From contig OX375877.1 in NCBI GenBank assembly GCA_947359465.1, positions 51,436,744 to 51,500,743 on the forward strand: a stretch of DNA of 64,000 nucleotides, in the 5' to 3' direction. The translations under genes were made by a program, and so were the position numbers. Below are positions 1-23,692 of this stretch, in pieces; the stretch's first letter is position 1, and each line of letters starts with the position of its first letter. The DNA is from Metellina segmentata. Its lineage: Eukaryota > Arthropoda > Arachnida > Araneae > Tetragnathidae. The notes below the pieces were generated by a model, which saw only the letters and a list, made by a program, of their open reading frames with translations, did no database searches and had not been told where the DNA came from.

Positions 1-570
1 TGCATCACCCACAGGCAGAAGTTCACGCGGCGAGGATAATCTGCCGGATTCAATGCTTGTACTTTCTGAAAATGGAAGGGGTGTAAGCGATTTTCGTTTA
101 ACACTCTGCATACAGTCTGATGACTCACACCTACGTCACGCGCAACAGTTCTTGTGCTTGACTCGGGTCTATCAGCCACAATGTTCAAGATGCTTTCTTC
201 CAGCCTTGGAGTGCGTCCGCGCGATACATTCGTAACGCAGCTCTGCCGTTACCATTTGCACGGCCGTACATGTAATGCATGTCTGCTTTTTCTGCATACG
301 TAAAGTCACCCATCGTCTACGGCAGCACAATTGTGAATGGCGCTTTTCCCTACTGCGATGCATCATGTTCAACAGCGGCTAGACATCTACTGCCCTCTAC
401 CGGCAATGATACCAACCGATCACTCCATTTCTCTTTCCTTTTATTTCCCCTGTTTACGCCTCACCGCGTCACTTGCGACTATACATTCCTATACAATAAA
501 TCATTGTTACAATGTCCTGTACCTACCATTAAAGTTTGTACCATGAATTCGGGACCACCCTGTATTTAGG
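1..570 (-). mobile_element. 5' part of a DDE-type DNA transposon (decayed transposase), cut by the window edge
   Basis: Read on the minus strand, a start at about 311 opens MGDFTYAEKADMHYMYGRAN, then meets a stop and frame change near 190. It continues as a helix-turn-helix-like stretch (RTVARDVGVSHQTVCRVLNE) and a segment HPFHFQKVQALNPADYPRRV running to position 1. The order (short N-terminal helix, HTH, then HPFH..VQAL..DYP.R..FC) is what I associate with IS630/Tc1/mariner-like transposases of arthropods. The outer end near 570 reads TACAGGGTGGTCCCGAATTC on the minus strand, a typical TIR-like terminus. The catalytic DDE half is outside the window. The frame break makes it a pseudogene. The family name is inference. 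Confidence 0.55.
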
Positions 571-609
571 AATTTTAATTACGTTCCTTTAGAGCGAGAA
601 TGGTCGATA

Positions 610-745
610 CTAATATATATATTTAGTTCAAACATAAAAATAACATAAAACACGTCCACCCTTTTTTTTAACATTAGGTGCACCTGGTGGGGGAAAATTA
701 GGTGCACAATTTTATTTTCATGTGCACCTGTGTATTTCGAGCCCT
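610..745. repeat. Dispersed repeat, copy A, with a hAT-like terminus
   Basis: This stretch is closely similar to 46560-46702: both carry an AACAyAAAACACGT block, two GTGCACCT-type blocks, TTTTATTTTCATGTGCACC and finally TATTTCGAGCCCTG. On the minus strand the end reads CAGGGCTCGAAATAC, which resembles a hAT terminal repeat. No coding capacity is visible. It is probably one end of a non-autonomous DNA element; the other end was not found. Confidence 0.5.
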
Positions 746-960
746 GACTTAATGTCAACAAACTGAACTATTGGCTCATTGCCAACTATGCCAAACTCCC
801 ATCAATTTGTTTTTCCTTGAAAAAAAGATTAGTTCTTTCCCAGCACAGGTCTAAGTGTAATAATTACTTCTAACGTTTTCTCTTTTCCGTACAATTTGTA
901 AATAAATTATGTTAATTTTAACCACTTATTCACTTTACTTGCTCACCACCCACTTGTTAT

Positions 961-1687
961 CAGGGCTGTAGTGGAGTTTATACTGCGGTATATGCCGTAT
1001 ACCCTCTGGTTTTTCCAGCAAATTCGTGAAACGCAGATAGCTATAGAAGCGAAAGAATTCTATTTCAAGATATCACCTTGGTACATAATTCCAAATCGTA
1101 TAGCTATTAATCAAAAGCAATTCATTCAAAGTATTGTCGATAGAATGAAATTCAGACTTTCTTCTGATGTTGATGAAGAAAATTGTCAGCTTTTGAAGGA
1201 TATATCCAAGCTTGATCCAGAAATATATAAATACAGGGGATATTCGCCACATAGAAATGGATGTAAAAAGGATCTGTTGATGTTTTGGTATAGATGAAAT
1301 GTGCTCTATTCAGGGTTTGAGGAACCCATGAAAACGCCCAAGTTGTTCCAGAAAAATTAAAGCCTCTTTTAAGAACATTTGAAATATTACCGTGTTTCAA
1401 GGCCGTTTACGGGAGCGGGTTTAGTTTAATGAATACCTACCCGGTCTTTAGAAAGGATTTCCTACATATATATGGTTGTGCATGTGTGTACATGTTTTTT
1501 GCTTCCCCCCCCCCCACCGGAAAGTGTAAGTAGTAAGTATTTGTTTCGCCATGGAAAAAATTCTGCGGGTATCAGAGTGTACCATACAAAGAGTGTACCA
1601 TTAGATGGTATACCATGGAGCCCATGCCTATACTAGTGCAGGGGCCCCCATGGTATACCCTCTGATTTATTTACGACTACAGCAATG
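961..1687 (+). mobile_element. Internally deleted hAT transposon with 8-bp target duplication
   Basis: The element is bounded by an exact 8-bp direct repeat CTTGTTAT at 953-960 and 1688-1695, the target-site length of hAT elements. The ends are inverted repeats: CAGGGCTGTAGTGGAG at the left and CATTGCTGTAGTCGTA (minus strand) at the right. Inside, about 1080-1470, are pieces of a transposase C-terminus: ...ENCQLLKDISKLDPEIY, then in another frame LLRTFEILPCF and GSGFSLMN, which match the hATC dimerisation pattern (LPC..A...RGFS.MN). Most of the transposase, including the DDE core, is missing and the frame is broken, so it could move only in trans. Confidence 0.8.
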
Positions 1688-1776
1688 CTTGTTATACAAG
1701 TAACTTTCACAACTATAATACATAAAATAAAAATAACTAGGAAGGAAGTAGAAATTTATAAATTTGTATCTTTCAT

Positions 1777-1782
1777 TTTATT
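1777..1782 (-). terminator. Probable KRR1 polyadenylation signal
   Basis: AATAAA on the minus strand lies about 40 bases past the KRR1 stop codon at 1822-1824. No other gene nearby would use it. The 3' UTR would be very short. Confidence 0.55.
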
Positions 1783-1821
1783 TCTAAAAATGTACAACAT
1801 CTATACATGACAAAGTAGTTC

Positions 1822-14252
<12,431 letters not shown>

Positions 14253-14473
14253 AATGATCGAATCGCAGAATCTAAGAAAAGCAGTTACTTCAATGAACCT
14301 TTAAATCAATTTTTACTTTCTTGCTTTCTTCAATTCCAAATGTAGGCTAGTCGTATTTTTGTTTTTCTCCTTCTTCAAATGTAAAGTTTAGCTGTTTACC
14401 CCATGCATGACACATCATTCAAAACCGAGATTTGTGAGCATCAAATACGTCATATTAATAGACGGTATTTTAA

Positions 14474-14735
14474 TTGACATTGCACTGTTGCAACGAATCG
14501 GGCAGTTGGCGAGGGTCTGAAATCCAACTCGAAGGGAAAGATTCAAGGACAACACCACGTAATTTTGAACCACGATCAGATGACGAGGTCACACCTGAGC
14601 TGGCACGGCACTCTTCAAACTTCCACTTAACGCCACAAGGACATTTAAGGTCACGACAGATTTAACGTGCACAATTCCTTTTAGTATACACTGTGTATGG
14701 TTGTATTTGAACTCGCAATCCTCTAAATTTAAACC
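14474..14735 (-). repeat. tRNA-derived SINE, copy 2
   Basis: It has the shared body blocks AAGGACAACACCACGTAATT, GAACCACGATCAGATGACGA and CACCTGAGCTGGCAC. It ends in TTTGAACTCGCAATCCTC, which on the minus strand is a tRNA B-box-like stretch. It lies just upstream of KRR1 exon 1. Confidence 0.7.
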
Positions 14736-16237
14736 AGAAATTAAAAAGGTAAATTAAAGATAAGCCTCACATAAAAAGCCAAAAACTCACTGTAACTGTG
14801 TTTTGTTCTAATTTGTTATTGTTGCGCAATATTGCGTGTGTACATTTTCAATGTAAAATTTTTTAATATAACTTGATTCAATTCAAAGGTGAAAACATCC
14901 AAAAAAAGAAAGAAATTATTCGTGAAAGGTAATTTTTGTTTGTTTTTTGCACCGGTGTGAGCATTTTTGCCTCAGTGAATTAGTATTGTAAATTTTGCAA
15001 AATGTTAGTTCGTATTATCAAGCACATTTTTATACATCACGTTTGAATTTTTCTCAAAGCAATTCGACATTGAGTTTTCGAATGTGCAGTTGATCGGACC
15101 AACTTTTATGCTCAGTGTATTTAAAAATATTTAATGGAACACGTGTAATCTTGGTTTAAATTTGCTGAAGCGTACCTTGTGTATGACATGCGATGTAGAT
15201 AATTCTTGTTATAAATTTTCTCAAAAGTAGTCTTCAACAAAATCAAGAATGCTAGTCCGCATCTGCTATACATTTGAGAACACAAATTTCTTGAGTGGAT
15301 TGTTAGTGATTGGTTTTTATGACGCTACATTCGAATCTAGGATTTCTGTTTGTTACAATATTTGCTTCATTTATTATATACTTACAGATGATCACACATG
15401 AGTAGCCCTGTTAGGGTAAATGAATACTTGGACTTTATTGTCCTCATATGACTTGTATTCTTCAAGTTTGAATGGCAAAGAGTAAAGCCTGTGCAAAGCT
15501 GATTGTTCAGAAGTCCAAATGCAAGTACTATTTCAAAGCAGGGTTGCCAAAAATATGGGTTTTTGAACAAAAACCCAGCCTGCCTGGGTATTTGTAAATA
15601 CTTGTAATATTGTTCTAATTTCTTGTCTTTTTGTGTTTGACAAATGAAAATATGAATTACCTTCATTTTTTAATTCTTAAACAAAAATAGCCTCGTTTGG
15701 TTTTACAGTTTTATGCCCTAAAGTCAAGGGCATAGTCACAAAAAAAAAATTTTAGAAGGGGGAGATTAAATTGAACAGAACAGTGGATTATGGAAAACCA
15801 AGTAGAGTGGTTATCTGCTGTTATGAAATGGCCTTTAAATTTAAAGTTGAAAAATGTTTTCCCAAGTCCCTTTGCTTGAAAAATATTTTATCACATTTTG
15901 CAGTAGTAAAATGGTGGAATTTCTTAAAAGAAAAAGTAAAGGAATAGCACTAAACTGATGTGGAGTTTTGTACCTTTTTCCAATCCTTGTACTCTGTTAC
16001 TACAAGTTCTGCATCTAAAGAACACATTTTTGAATATTTGGGTTCATGTCTAAATTGCGTAATAGGATTGGTAATGAACAATGCGAAAAATTGGTAAAAA
16101 TTTATAATCAATTTACATGTAATAAGCTTACAGAAAAAACTATACAGCTCGTAGCAAAACCTAAAATTTCTGTAATAGCAGTAAATTGCAGTTGCAGATT
16201 TTTCGCTAATCTTTAAAACAATTGAATGAGTATACAA
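14736..16237. other. Intergenic DNA, nothing recognised
   Basis: AT-rich sequence between KRR1 and the LINE at 16.3 kb. I see only short open frames without family motifs. Confidence 0.5.
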
Positions 16238-16239
16238 TA

Positions 16240-17990
16240 CAATACAAATATTGACGACCAGCTACAGGCTCAAGCCCAACAAGGCTGGTCCTTTGTTTAT
16301 GAATTCTCCAATTCCCACTGACTATCCAATTGTGTCTTAAATTCGTACACTCCCTTTGAATTAACTATATTTTCTGGCAACGCGTTCCAACTGTCTATTA
16401 CCCTATTAAAGTAGTAGTTTTTCCTTAAATCCCGATTAAAATGTGTCTTATTCAATTTATACCCATGGCCCCTTGTTCTGTTATCCCTATTGAAATTTAA
16501 GCCCTCTGTGTCCCCTTGTTTTACAAACTTGAAAAGCTGAATCAAATCCCCCCTCCTTCTTCTTCTTTCCAGTGTATACATGTTTAGCTTACTTAAACGT
16601 TCATTATAGTCGAAATTTGCTAGCCCCTTTATTATTTTTGTAGCTCTGTGCTGAACCCTTTCAATTGATTCTATGTCCTTTCTCATATATGGAGCCCAGA
16701 ATTGTACAGCATATTCTAGATGTGGTCTTACTAAACCCTTATATAACGGCAAGATTATATTCTTATCCCTTGAAGTTACAGTCTTTTTAATATACCCCAA
16801 TAACCTATTAGCCTTTTTACCCGCAGCTGAACATTGGTGACCCATTTTAAAATCCCTGTGAATTATCACCCCAAGATCCTTGACAGTTTCTCCCTCCTTT
16901 ACCTTTACTCCCTGCAGACAGTACTCGGCTCCACTATTCCTGTAACCCATATGCAGAACTTGACATTTCCCTACATTAAATGACATACCCCATTTTACAG
17001 CCCATTCGGATATCTTATCAAAATCCCCTTGTAAATTTTCTATCTGTAACTTGGTATCCAGTGTCCCCCATATTTTTAAGTCATCTGCAAATATACTGAT
17101 TCTATTCTTGATCCCCTGACCTATATCATCTATGAAAATTATAAATAAAATTGGTCCCAAAACTGATCCCTGAGGCACCCCACTTATAACTTCTGTCCAC
17201 TGTGAATAATTTCCTTTTACCTGCACTCTCTGCTTTCTACCCAATAACCAATTCTTTATCCATATTAATGTTTTTCCCTGAATCCCCAGCCTTTCCAATT
17301 TAAACAGTAATGCCTCATGAGGTACTTTATCAAAAGCCTTTTGAAAATCTATGTACATGATATCCACACTGCTCTTATTATCCAGCTCCTCAGTAATTTT
17401 TTCGTAGAACTTCAAAAGGTTTGTAGAGCAGGATCTGCCCTTCCTAAACCCATACTGATTCTCTGATAACAGTCCCCCCTCCTCCAAGTATAACATTATA
17501 TGCTTTTTTAACAGAGATTCAAATATTTTGCAAATTACTGATGTTAGACTTACTGGTCTATAGTTGCCCGGATCACTTTGTATTCCCTTTTTGAAAATTG
17601 GAGTTATGTTGGCCAACTTCCAATCCATTGGCACCCAACCTGTGCTATATGTTGAATTAAATATCGTGTGAATTACTTCCCCCAGTTCTTCCGCGCATTC
17701 CACTAGTACTCTCGGATAAATATCGTCTGGCCCTGGTGCTTTAGATGGCTTAATTCTTTTCAACTGATGTACTATTTCTTCCCTGTTGAATTTGCATTCT
17801 TTAATTATACCCCCTGCAAAGGCTCCATCCTTGGGGTCCTTTTTTAAACTATAGTTACCATTGAAAACCCCCAGAAAAAAGTCATTTAACACGTTTGCCA
17901 TTCCCTCCTCGTCTTGAATTAATTCACCTCCCTTCCCCTCTAACGGTCCCAGTGTAGTGCTAAATTGTGTACCGCAATGAGTCCAGTGTA
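16240..17990 (-). mobile_element. 5'-truncated CR1/L2-like non-LTR retrotransposon with an open RT frame
   Basis: On the minus strand a 573-codon frame (18018-16297) is open throughout. It encodes an RT: KPSKAPGPDDIYPRVL at about residues 90-105, NITPIFKKG, NYRPVSLTSVICKIFE at 152-167, YGFRKGRSCSTNLL, DIMYIDFQKAFDKVPHEAL at 219-237, ISGVPQGSVLGPILFIIFID at 278-297, and the catalytic FADD at 310-313. The tail includes AVQFWAPYMRKDIESIERVQ and FNRVIDSWNALPENIV, common at the end of CR1/L2/jockey-type proteins. No endonuclease is present; homology starts about residue 21. The short 3' UTR ends in a TTGTATTGTATTG microsatellite, as in CR1-type tails. The clade is inferred from these features, not from a tree. 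Confidence 0.85.
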
Positions 17991-18018
17991 CCGCAATGAG
18001 AAGAAGCAAATACTTCAC

Positions 18019-18371
18019 TTTTCTTTCTGCAATTTTATATGAAACCCTAAACTTTTAATTTCTTACTATGAAAGGTATGAACACAGAAATTATATAATTA
18101 ATTTAAGTTTTTAAAGCTAAGACTGCAACAACTGCTTTAAAAATAAGCAAAGTTTTGTTAAAACTTGTCTGCAATTAGTTTAAAACTTTTGATTTTTTTA
18201 AATGACTTCATTTATAGAAGAATTGAGTAATGTTATCACACACACAAAAAAATGTAATACATTGAGTTTGCAACAATGTGAAAAATAGTTTTTTTAACTT
18301 ATAGATAATATTTCGGAGTAAGAAAAATCAATATTTTTACTCTATTTCATGTTCATATTTTATATCATGAA
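18019..18371. other. AT-rich intergenic DNA
   Basis: No gene, repeat family or clear structure recognised. Confidence 0.5.
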
Positions 18372-18715
18372 CCATAATTGTTTGCCATACCAAATTGTAG
18401 AGCCATTTGCAAGTCCTAACTCTTCACTCCAGTAGTTTCGTAAATGACTGTGTCTAGTGTCACCAAAAACTGGGACAGACTTCCTTTTTGCCTCCCTCTC
18501 AAAGGCATAACTAGATGTGTACGGACATCATAGCCACAAGTGATCTGTTCTCCTTCTGTTTTACCCTTGTTTTCCTCCCTTGTTGTGTTTGGCATAGCTT
18601 GTCCAAAAAAGGCCCTTCGCTCCATAAAATCCAAAACCAACAAACTTTTTTGCCTGGGCTAAATTAGAACTTGCGACCCATGACCTGCCTCCTTTCCTTA
18701 CCTGGTCGCACATTA
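18372..18715 (+). repeat. Dispersed repeat family D, copy 1
   Basis: About 340 bp closely matching 21250-21587 in the same orientation. Shared blocks include GAGCCATTTGCAAG.CCTAAC, AAACTGGGAC.GACTTCC, CTTTTTGCCTC, GCTCCATAAAATCCAAAACC and CATGACCTGCCTCCTTTCC. Short relatives lie at 24060-24135 and 31240-31365. No coding motif was seen; it is probably a non-autonomous transposon or SINE-like family. Confidence 0.65.
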
Positions 18716-19004
18716 TTATTATTAGGTGGGTGTGGGACATACTAAAAAGTGTTATGGTAATCTGCAATCCACTGTGACTGATGGGCTCTCAGGGCCAGGC
18801 ACCCTTTTTGATATTCAGATCCAAACTGTCCTTTTGCAAGATCATATAACGACGAAATTTGTTTTGTGATTTACAAAATATAGCCTTTGTTGTTCAAAAG
18901 CCTTGAATTTACATCATATAATATCATTATTCATAGTTTCATTCATCAGTTCTCTACAACGTAAGAATTTTCAACTGGAAATACTGTCCCTAATGCCCTG
19001 ATAC

Positions 19005-20992
19005 ATATGGGTCATTCTTGTGAAATAGGAAAAATTGGCTTCTTAAAATTTTTTCAATCGAAGGTTTTTAAAACTTTATTTTTTTGGCCTAATAATTTTC
19101 TACCATGTTCATTAAGTAAATAAAAAATATCAGCAATCTAAATTATTAACATTTTGTTAAGGAAAAAAATATTTCAAAATATTGGAAGGCAGGACAATGA
19201 CGAACCTGCCAGGACAATGATGAAAATAGAAAAAAATATATAAATTTCTTGTTTAACATTTCATATGACCATGTATTTTTAATTCAGCTGATTAAGTACA
19301 TAAATAAAATTACTAGGAACATGACACTTCAAAAAATTATGGACTCCCGAATATTTAAGTATTATTAGAAAGTAGGAACACTGGATAGCTATTACTGCAA
19401 CTTTTATGCTTTTTCAACAGATTACGTGTTTTGCTGTGTGGTGTTAAATTACTGCAATCAATTCTCAGCTATTTTAGATCTGTAGTATTTCTTTTTGTAT
19501 TTTTCCATTTGCCTTGTATATTTTTTAAATTTTTCTTCCAGTTTCTTTATACGAATGTAGGTCTCTGCTCTATCTCTTCTAACTTTTTTTCTTAACATTA
19601 TCATCTCTTGTTGTGTCTGGGTTTGAAGAACCTGAAAGTGGAATATCTATACCACTTTCTCTTGGTTTGGGTAGCCAATTCTATGGGATGACAATTTCTT
19701 GTTCAAGCGATAGAGTTTTGAATTTTCTTTCCTATTTTTATAATTCCCCTTTTCTGCCTCGAACTCATTTTAGCTATAGGCTTTACCACTCCTTTCTTCT
19801 TTTGGTTAACATATATTTCACATGCCTCTTCAATTTATCTTGTATCAAACGTTATGGAATTTTTTTTAATATGCTCCTGACGACGTTTCTCAGCTAACCT
19901 TTTCTTTAACAACTGTTCCTCAAATGTTTGTTTCTTTTTACCACTCATATCTGTCCATATATTGTTTACAACTTATATAAAAGAGCATGTAATGAAGGAT
20001 ATTTAGTAATATCTAGACATTTTTAGGTGCAATGACAAAAACATTATGTTTTAAATAAAAGAAACAAATAAGTTTCAAAATTTCAAGCCCATTATAAGGT
20101 ATTTTACTATTTAAAAAATTACAATGGATAATAAGTAATCGAAAGTTAATAGTTAAAAGTAAAGAATATATTTGTCTTCAGTTAATAATTTAAATATTTA
20201 TAAAATACTGAACATAAAACATCATTTTCCTGTCTTGACATCATTGACTTGGTATGTTAAAGGCAGGATAATGATGAAATAGGCTTGTTCAGGGCTTAAT
20301 GGATGAACCCTTAAAAATTTCAGTTCAAATTTCACACACATTTAAGAAATATCTTTTATACACTTGATAATAAAAAAAATTAAAAATTTACTACAAAAAT
20401 TTAATTTTTATCAAAGCCAGGAAAATGATCTTCAATATACATAAACCTTAAACTCTGAACTTGTATGTGCTGACCAAAAAAAAAGTTGATAACTTTTCAA
20501 AATGGCAGTTATTTATTTAAATAACCTCAACCCCAGATTACTTGAAAAGTATTCTTTTAACTCAGTGCTGTCATCTATTAATTGCCCACATAATGATATC
20601 TGAGATGCCAGGAAAATGATGATATTACTTGGGACAATAGTTATTGAAGTTACTTTTGGAAATTTTTGCAATATTATTTCCATTATTGTAACTAATAACC
20701 TTTCAAATGTATAAAGAAGCAGAATAAATTATTTACAAGAATATATAAATAAATATTAAAACCCTAATGAATGAAGAAATTGTAAAATTTCACTCGGACA
20801 TGCCAGGACAATGATATTTTAAAGTTTTAAAAATGTATAAAATACAAAAATATGTCATTAATTTTCTAATTCTGTAGATTATAAAAGTGATCCTAAACTA
20901 TTCTTGAAAGTTGACAAAATCTTCAGAGTGATAGAATTCTATAAATTTTGAAGGGACATGAATTTTGCCTATTTTGCAAGAATGACTCATAT
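19005..20992 (-). mobile_element. Unidentified 2-kb TIR element with a recurring internal motif
   Basis: The ends form an inverted repeat of about 32 bp with four mismatches (left ATATGGGTCATTCTTG..., right on the minus strand ATATGAGTCATTCTTG...). Inside, a motif close to TGCCAGGACAATGATG recurs at 19188, 19207, 20262, 20416, 20606 and 20801, and in inverted form at 20220. On the minus strand from about 19948 a decayed basic reading frame begins MSGKKKQTFEEQLLKKRLAE, continues KRRQEHIKKN, and then breaks (VVKPIAKMSSRQKRG). No known transposase core is recognisable. The subterminal clustering of the motif fits transposase-binding repeats, which is inference. Confidence 0.55.
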
Positions 20993-21249
20993 AGCTCATT
21001 ATAAAAAACTTTAAGTTAACCTTTTCCGTGTGATGATAGTTGTTTACACATGAAAAAATTTAATTTATCACAAGCTACGGTCGCTTTTGTGGGGGAATTG
21101 CAGGCATTCCCATTCAATATTTAAACCATGGGCCAGTTTTCGTTCAAGTCCCTCATTAATATAGCTCCCTGCGTGCTATACTATGAGATATACAGTCTTA
21201 CAGAAATATGTTTTTCTGATAAACCATCCCACATGAATTGTAAATTTTT

Positions 21250-21587
21250 ATGGTACCAGGAACCTTAATTGTTTGCCAAACCAAATTGTACAGCCATTTG
21301 CAAGACCTAACTCTTTACTCCAGTTGTTTCTCAAATGTTAGACCTAGTGTCACCCAAAACTGGGACGGACTTCCTTTTTGCCTCTCTCTCAAGGCATAAC
21401 TAGGTGTGTAGTGATCTGTCTCCCTTCGGTTTTACCCTTTTCCTCCCTCGTTGTTGTGTTTGACGCAGTTTGGCCAAACATGGCCCTTGCTCCATAAAAT
21501 CCAAAACCAACCAACCTTTTTGCCTCGGCTAACTTAGAACTGTCAGCCCATGACCTGCCTCCTTTCCTTACCTAGTCACAGACCGTC
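21250..21587 (+). repeat. Dispersed repeat family D, copy 2
   Basis: Second long copy of the family described at 18372-18715, with small indels and substitutions, lying about 2.9 kb away. The unidentified TIR element lies between the two copies. Confidence 0.65.
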
Positions 21588-21837
21588 TTCATTTGCTAAA
21601 TTACTTTTTGTGTTTTTTCTACTTTTATTAGACTGTCTAAGTGACCGAGCGATGTCTATTTTGATTGGCAGTGTGTATAATAGAGTGGCCAAGAGCAGAG
21701 GGACACAGCACACCTAAATTAAACATTGCCATTTATTTAAAATACAATATAACTTTTCAAAATACACTCTGCACTGTCCGGTGACTACTCCTGTCTGACT
21801 CCTCCACTATTTCATATTCTTAATCACATCAGAACCC

Positions 21838-22135
21838 ATGCTTAGTCTCTAGATCGGAAAGTTCCTGGTTCGAATCCAGGTCCGGCATGGATGTTTGTAA
21901 GCGTATATGGTATAGAGGCGGCTGGTGCTCCTTAAATCTGTTGTGGCCGAAAGTCCTCACGTTGGGTTGGTGTGGAAGTTTGGAGAGTAGGGTGCCAGCT
22001 CAGGTGTTGCCTCGCATCTGACCGTGGTTCACCAAAACGAGGTGTTGTCCTTGGATCTTTCCTTTAAGGGATTGATTGATCCCGGACCGTCGTCAATAGC
22101 TCGTTATGTTGCTCTAGTACGACGTTAATTACGAA
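21838..22135 (+). repeat. tRNA-derived SINE, copy 3 (most complete, with tRNA-like head)
   Basis: The head carries CCTGGTTCGAATCCAGGTCC, a strong tRNA B-box and T-arm. The body is the reverse complement of copies 1 and 2 (GTGGAAGTTTGGAGAG, GTGCCAGCTCAGGTGTTGCC, GATCCCGGACCGTCGTCAA). The tail is GACGTTAATTA. It is the best model of the family in the window and sets its orientation. Confidence 0.8.
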
Positions 22136-23560
22136 TAACCAGAACCCATGCACTGTCATCCATCCATGTTCATCCACTAGAACAAGTAGCAGGTAGAACA
22201 CAAGAACAACTGTTCTTGAAACCGATCTGTGTATCTAACTCCCTGTTGGGTGTATCTGCTTCATTACCAATGTAAGGAAAATGCAAGGAATCGTGACATA
22301 GACGTTAACTCATATAGTGAATTCATTTAATTTTCACTGCGAAACCCTCAAGTGTCGCCACCATTCAAATTGCGGCTGTAGGCTTCAGCCTATTTAAAAA
22401 AATACTGCACGTTTTTTCAGCTGTTTGATGAAAAAACAAATTGACAAAGAAAAAGAGGTTTGTTTAAAATGAGATTACCCGATAGCTTCGCTATAAGAAT
22501 CTTTTTTTTTTATTTTAAAATATCAGTGAGACTTAAATTAAACTTGCGTGCCTGATTTTCTAGGCGCACCAGTCAGTAAACTTAAGCGTTCTTTTTAAGG
22601 TTTTGTTAAAGTATTGCCTTTTTTTACATTCATTTTTCAGAAATTTGTGAACGGAATCAAAACTAAAAACGGACTGAAGCCTTTTGTCAAATCTGAAGGT
22701 CAGCATCATTGGCATGGTAAATATTGATGATTATCCCCACAGTGCCCGATTTCTGAGTGGTAATATATAACATTGTTTTGCGACACTGAAACAACGCAAC
22801 ACATAAATGTAGCAATGCGATAGTTTTGGTGCAGATAACAGTTGGGTCACATTGCAATTTTGTCGAATTTTTGTTAGGAAAAACCTTTTTTTTCTGAATT
22901 TTACTAAGCCAACATATTTGATTCGTACTTTATGCAAATCTTGTCATGGTTATGCAAATCTTGTCGCATGATCTTTCATACTATTATAAAAGTGTTTGCA
23001 ATCTGTTGTATCAGTATTCCTGCTTTAATTCCTGCTCTCACTTGTTTGATCACGTACCCACTTACTTGATCTCTTTGATCAAGTTATTAGATTTACTTTT
23101 CAATGTAACTATGCATCGATTGTAATCTTTTTTTAATCTTAATTTAAATTCATTTGTTATCTTTTGAATAAATTCTAGTTTGGATTTTTAAAGACTTCGT
23201 CATGGTGTACTTTATTAACTTGAGTTTATATCAGCCTAATAGAAGGTGATAGTTTATTTTAATTCACTGTATGGACACTCTAATTGATCTTAAAATTCAA
23301 TCAAATAAATAGTTAGTAGACTTGCGCACAATTCTTTCTTGCAAAATTTTGGTTTCCATAAAAATCCAATTTGAAATTAAATACCTTTGCATTTCTTTTC
23401 CCAGACCCAAATTAAAAGGCTGTATGCGTTCTATTTATTACAATTTGGAATCAATTCTATGGCAAAGTACATACTTGATCAGTATGAATGCAGAATCAGG
23501 CGTCGTAACCAATATAAACAATAACATGTGATCGTGAAGAGACGGTAGTAGCCAATCACA
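22136..23560. other. AT-rich intergenic DNA, nothing firm
   Basis: No gene or family recognised. TCATACTATTATAAAAG near 22976 resembles a Helitron opening, but no matching 3' end was found. Confidence 0.45.
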
Positions 23561-23628
23561 GCATGTAGCTCATTTTAATTCCTGGATCACTTTTAGACGC
23601 CGTTTGAGAATACCGTTCTTGATAATCC

Positions 23629-23692
23629 TCGAGTTAACTCTTACCCGTGGATCAACTGATCCTCGAGTTAACTCGAGAATTGTGAATATGGC
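23629..23692. repeat. Repeat pair with a perfect 16-bp palindrome
   Basis: CCTCGAGTTAACTC occurs twice within about 60 bp; the second copy extends into the perfect palindrome CTCGAGTTAACTCGAG. It lies about 1 kb upstream of the RIOK1 start codon, so it could belong to a promoter, but nothing else supports that. Confidence 0.5.

Noticed and set aside
21838..21900. True tRNA gene
   Set aside because: It has a good B-box and T-arm but no complete cloverleaf, and it continues into the SINE body.
22976..23000. Third Helitron start (TCATACTATTATAAAAG)
   Set aside because: The 5' pattern fits but no hairpin plus CTRR end was found downstream.
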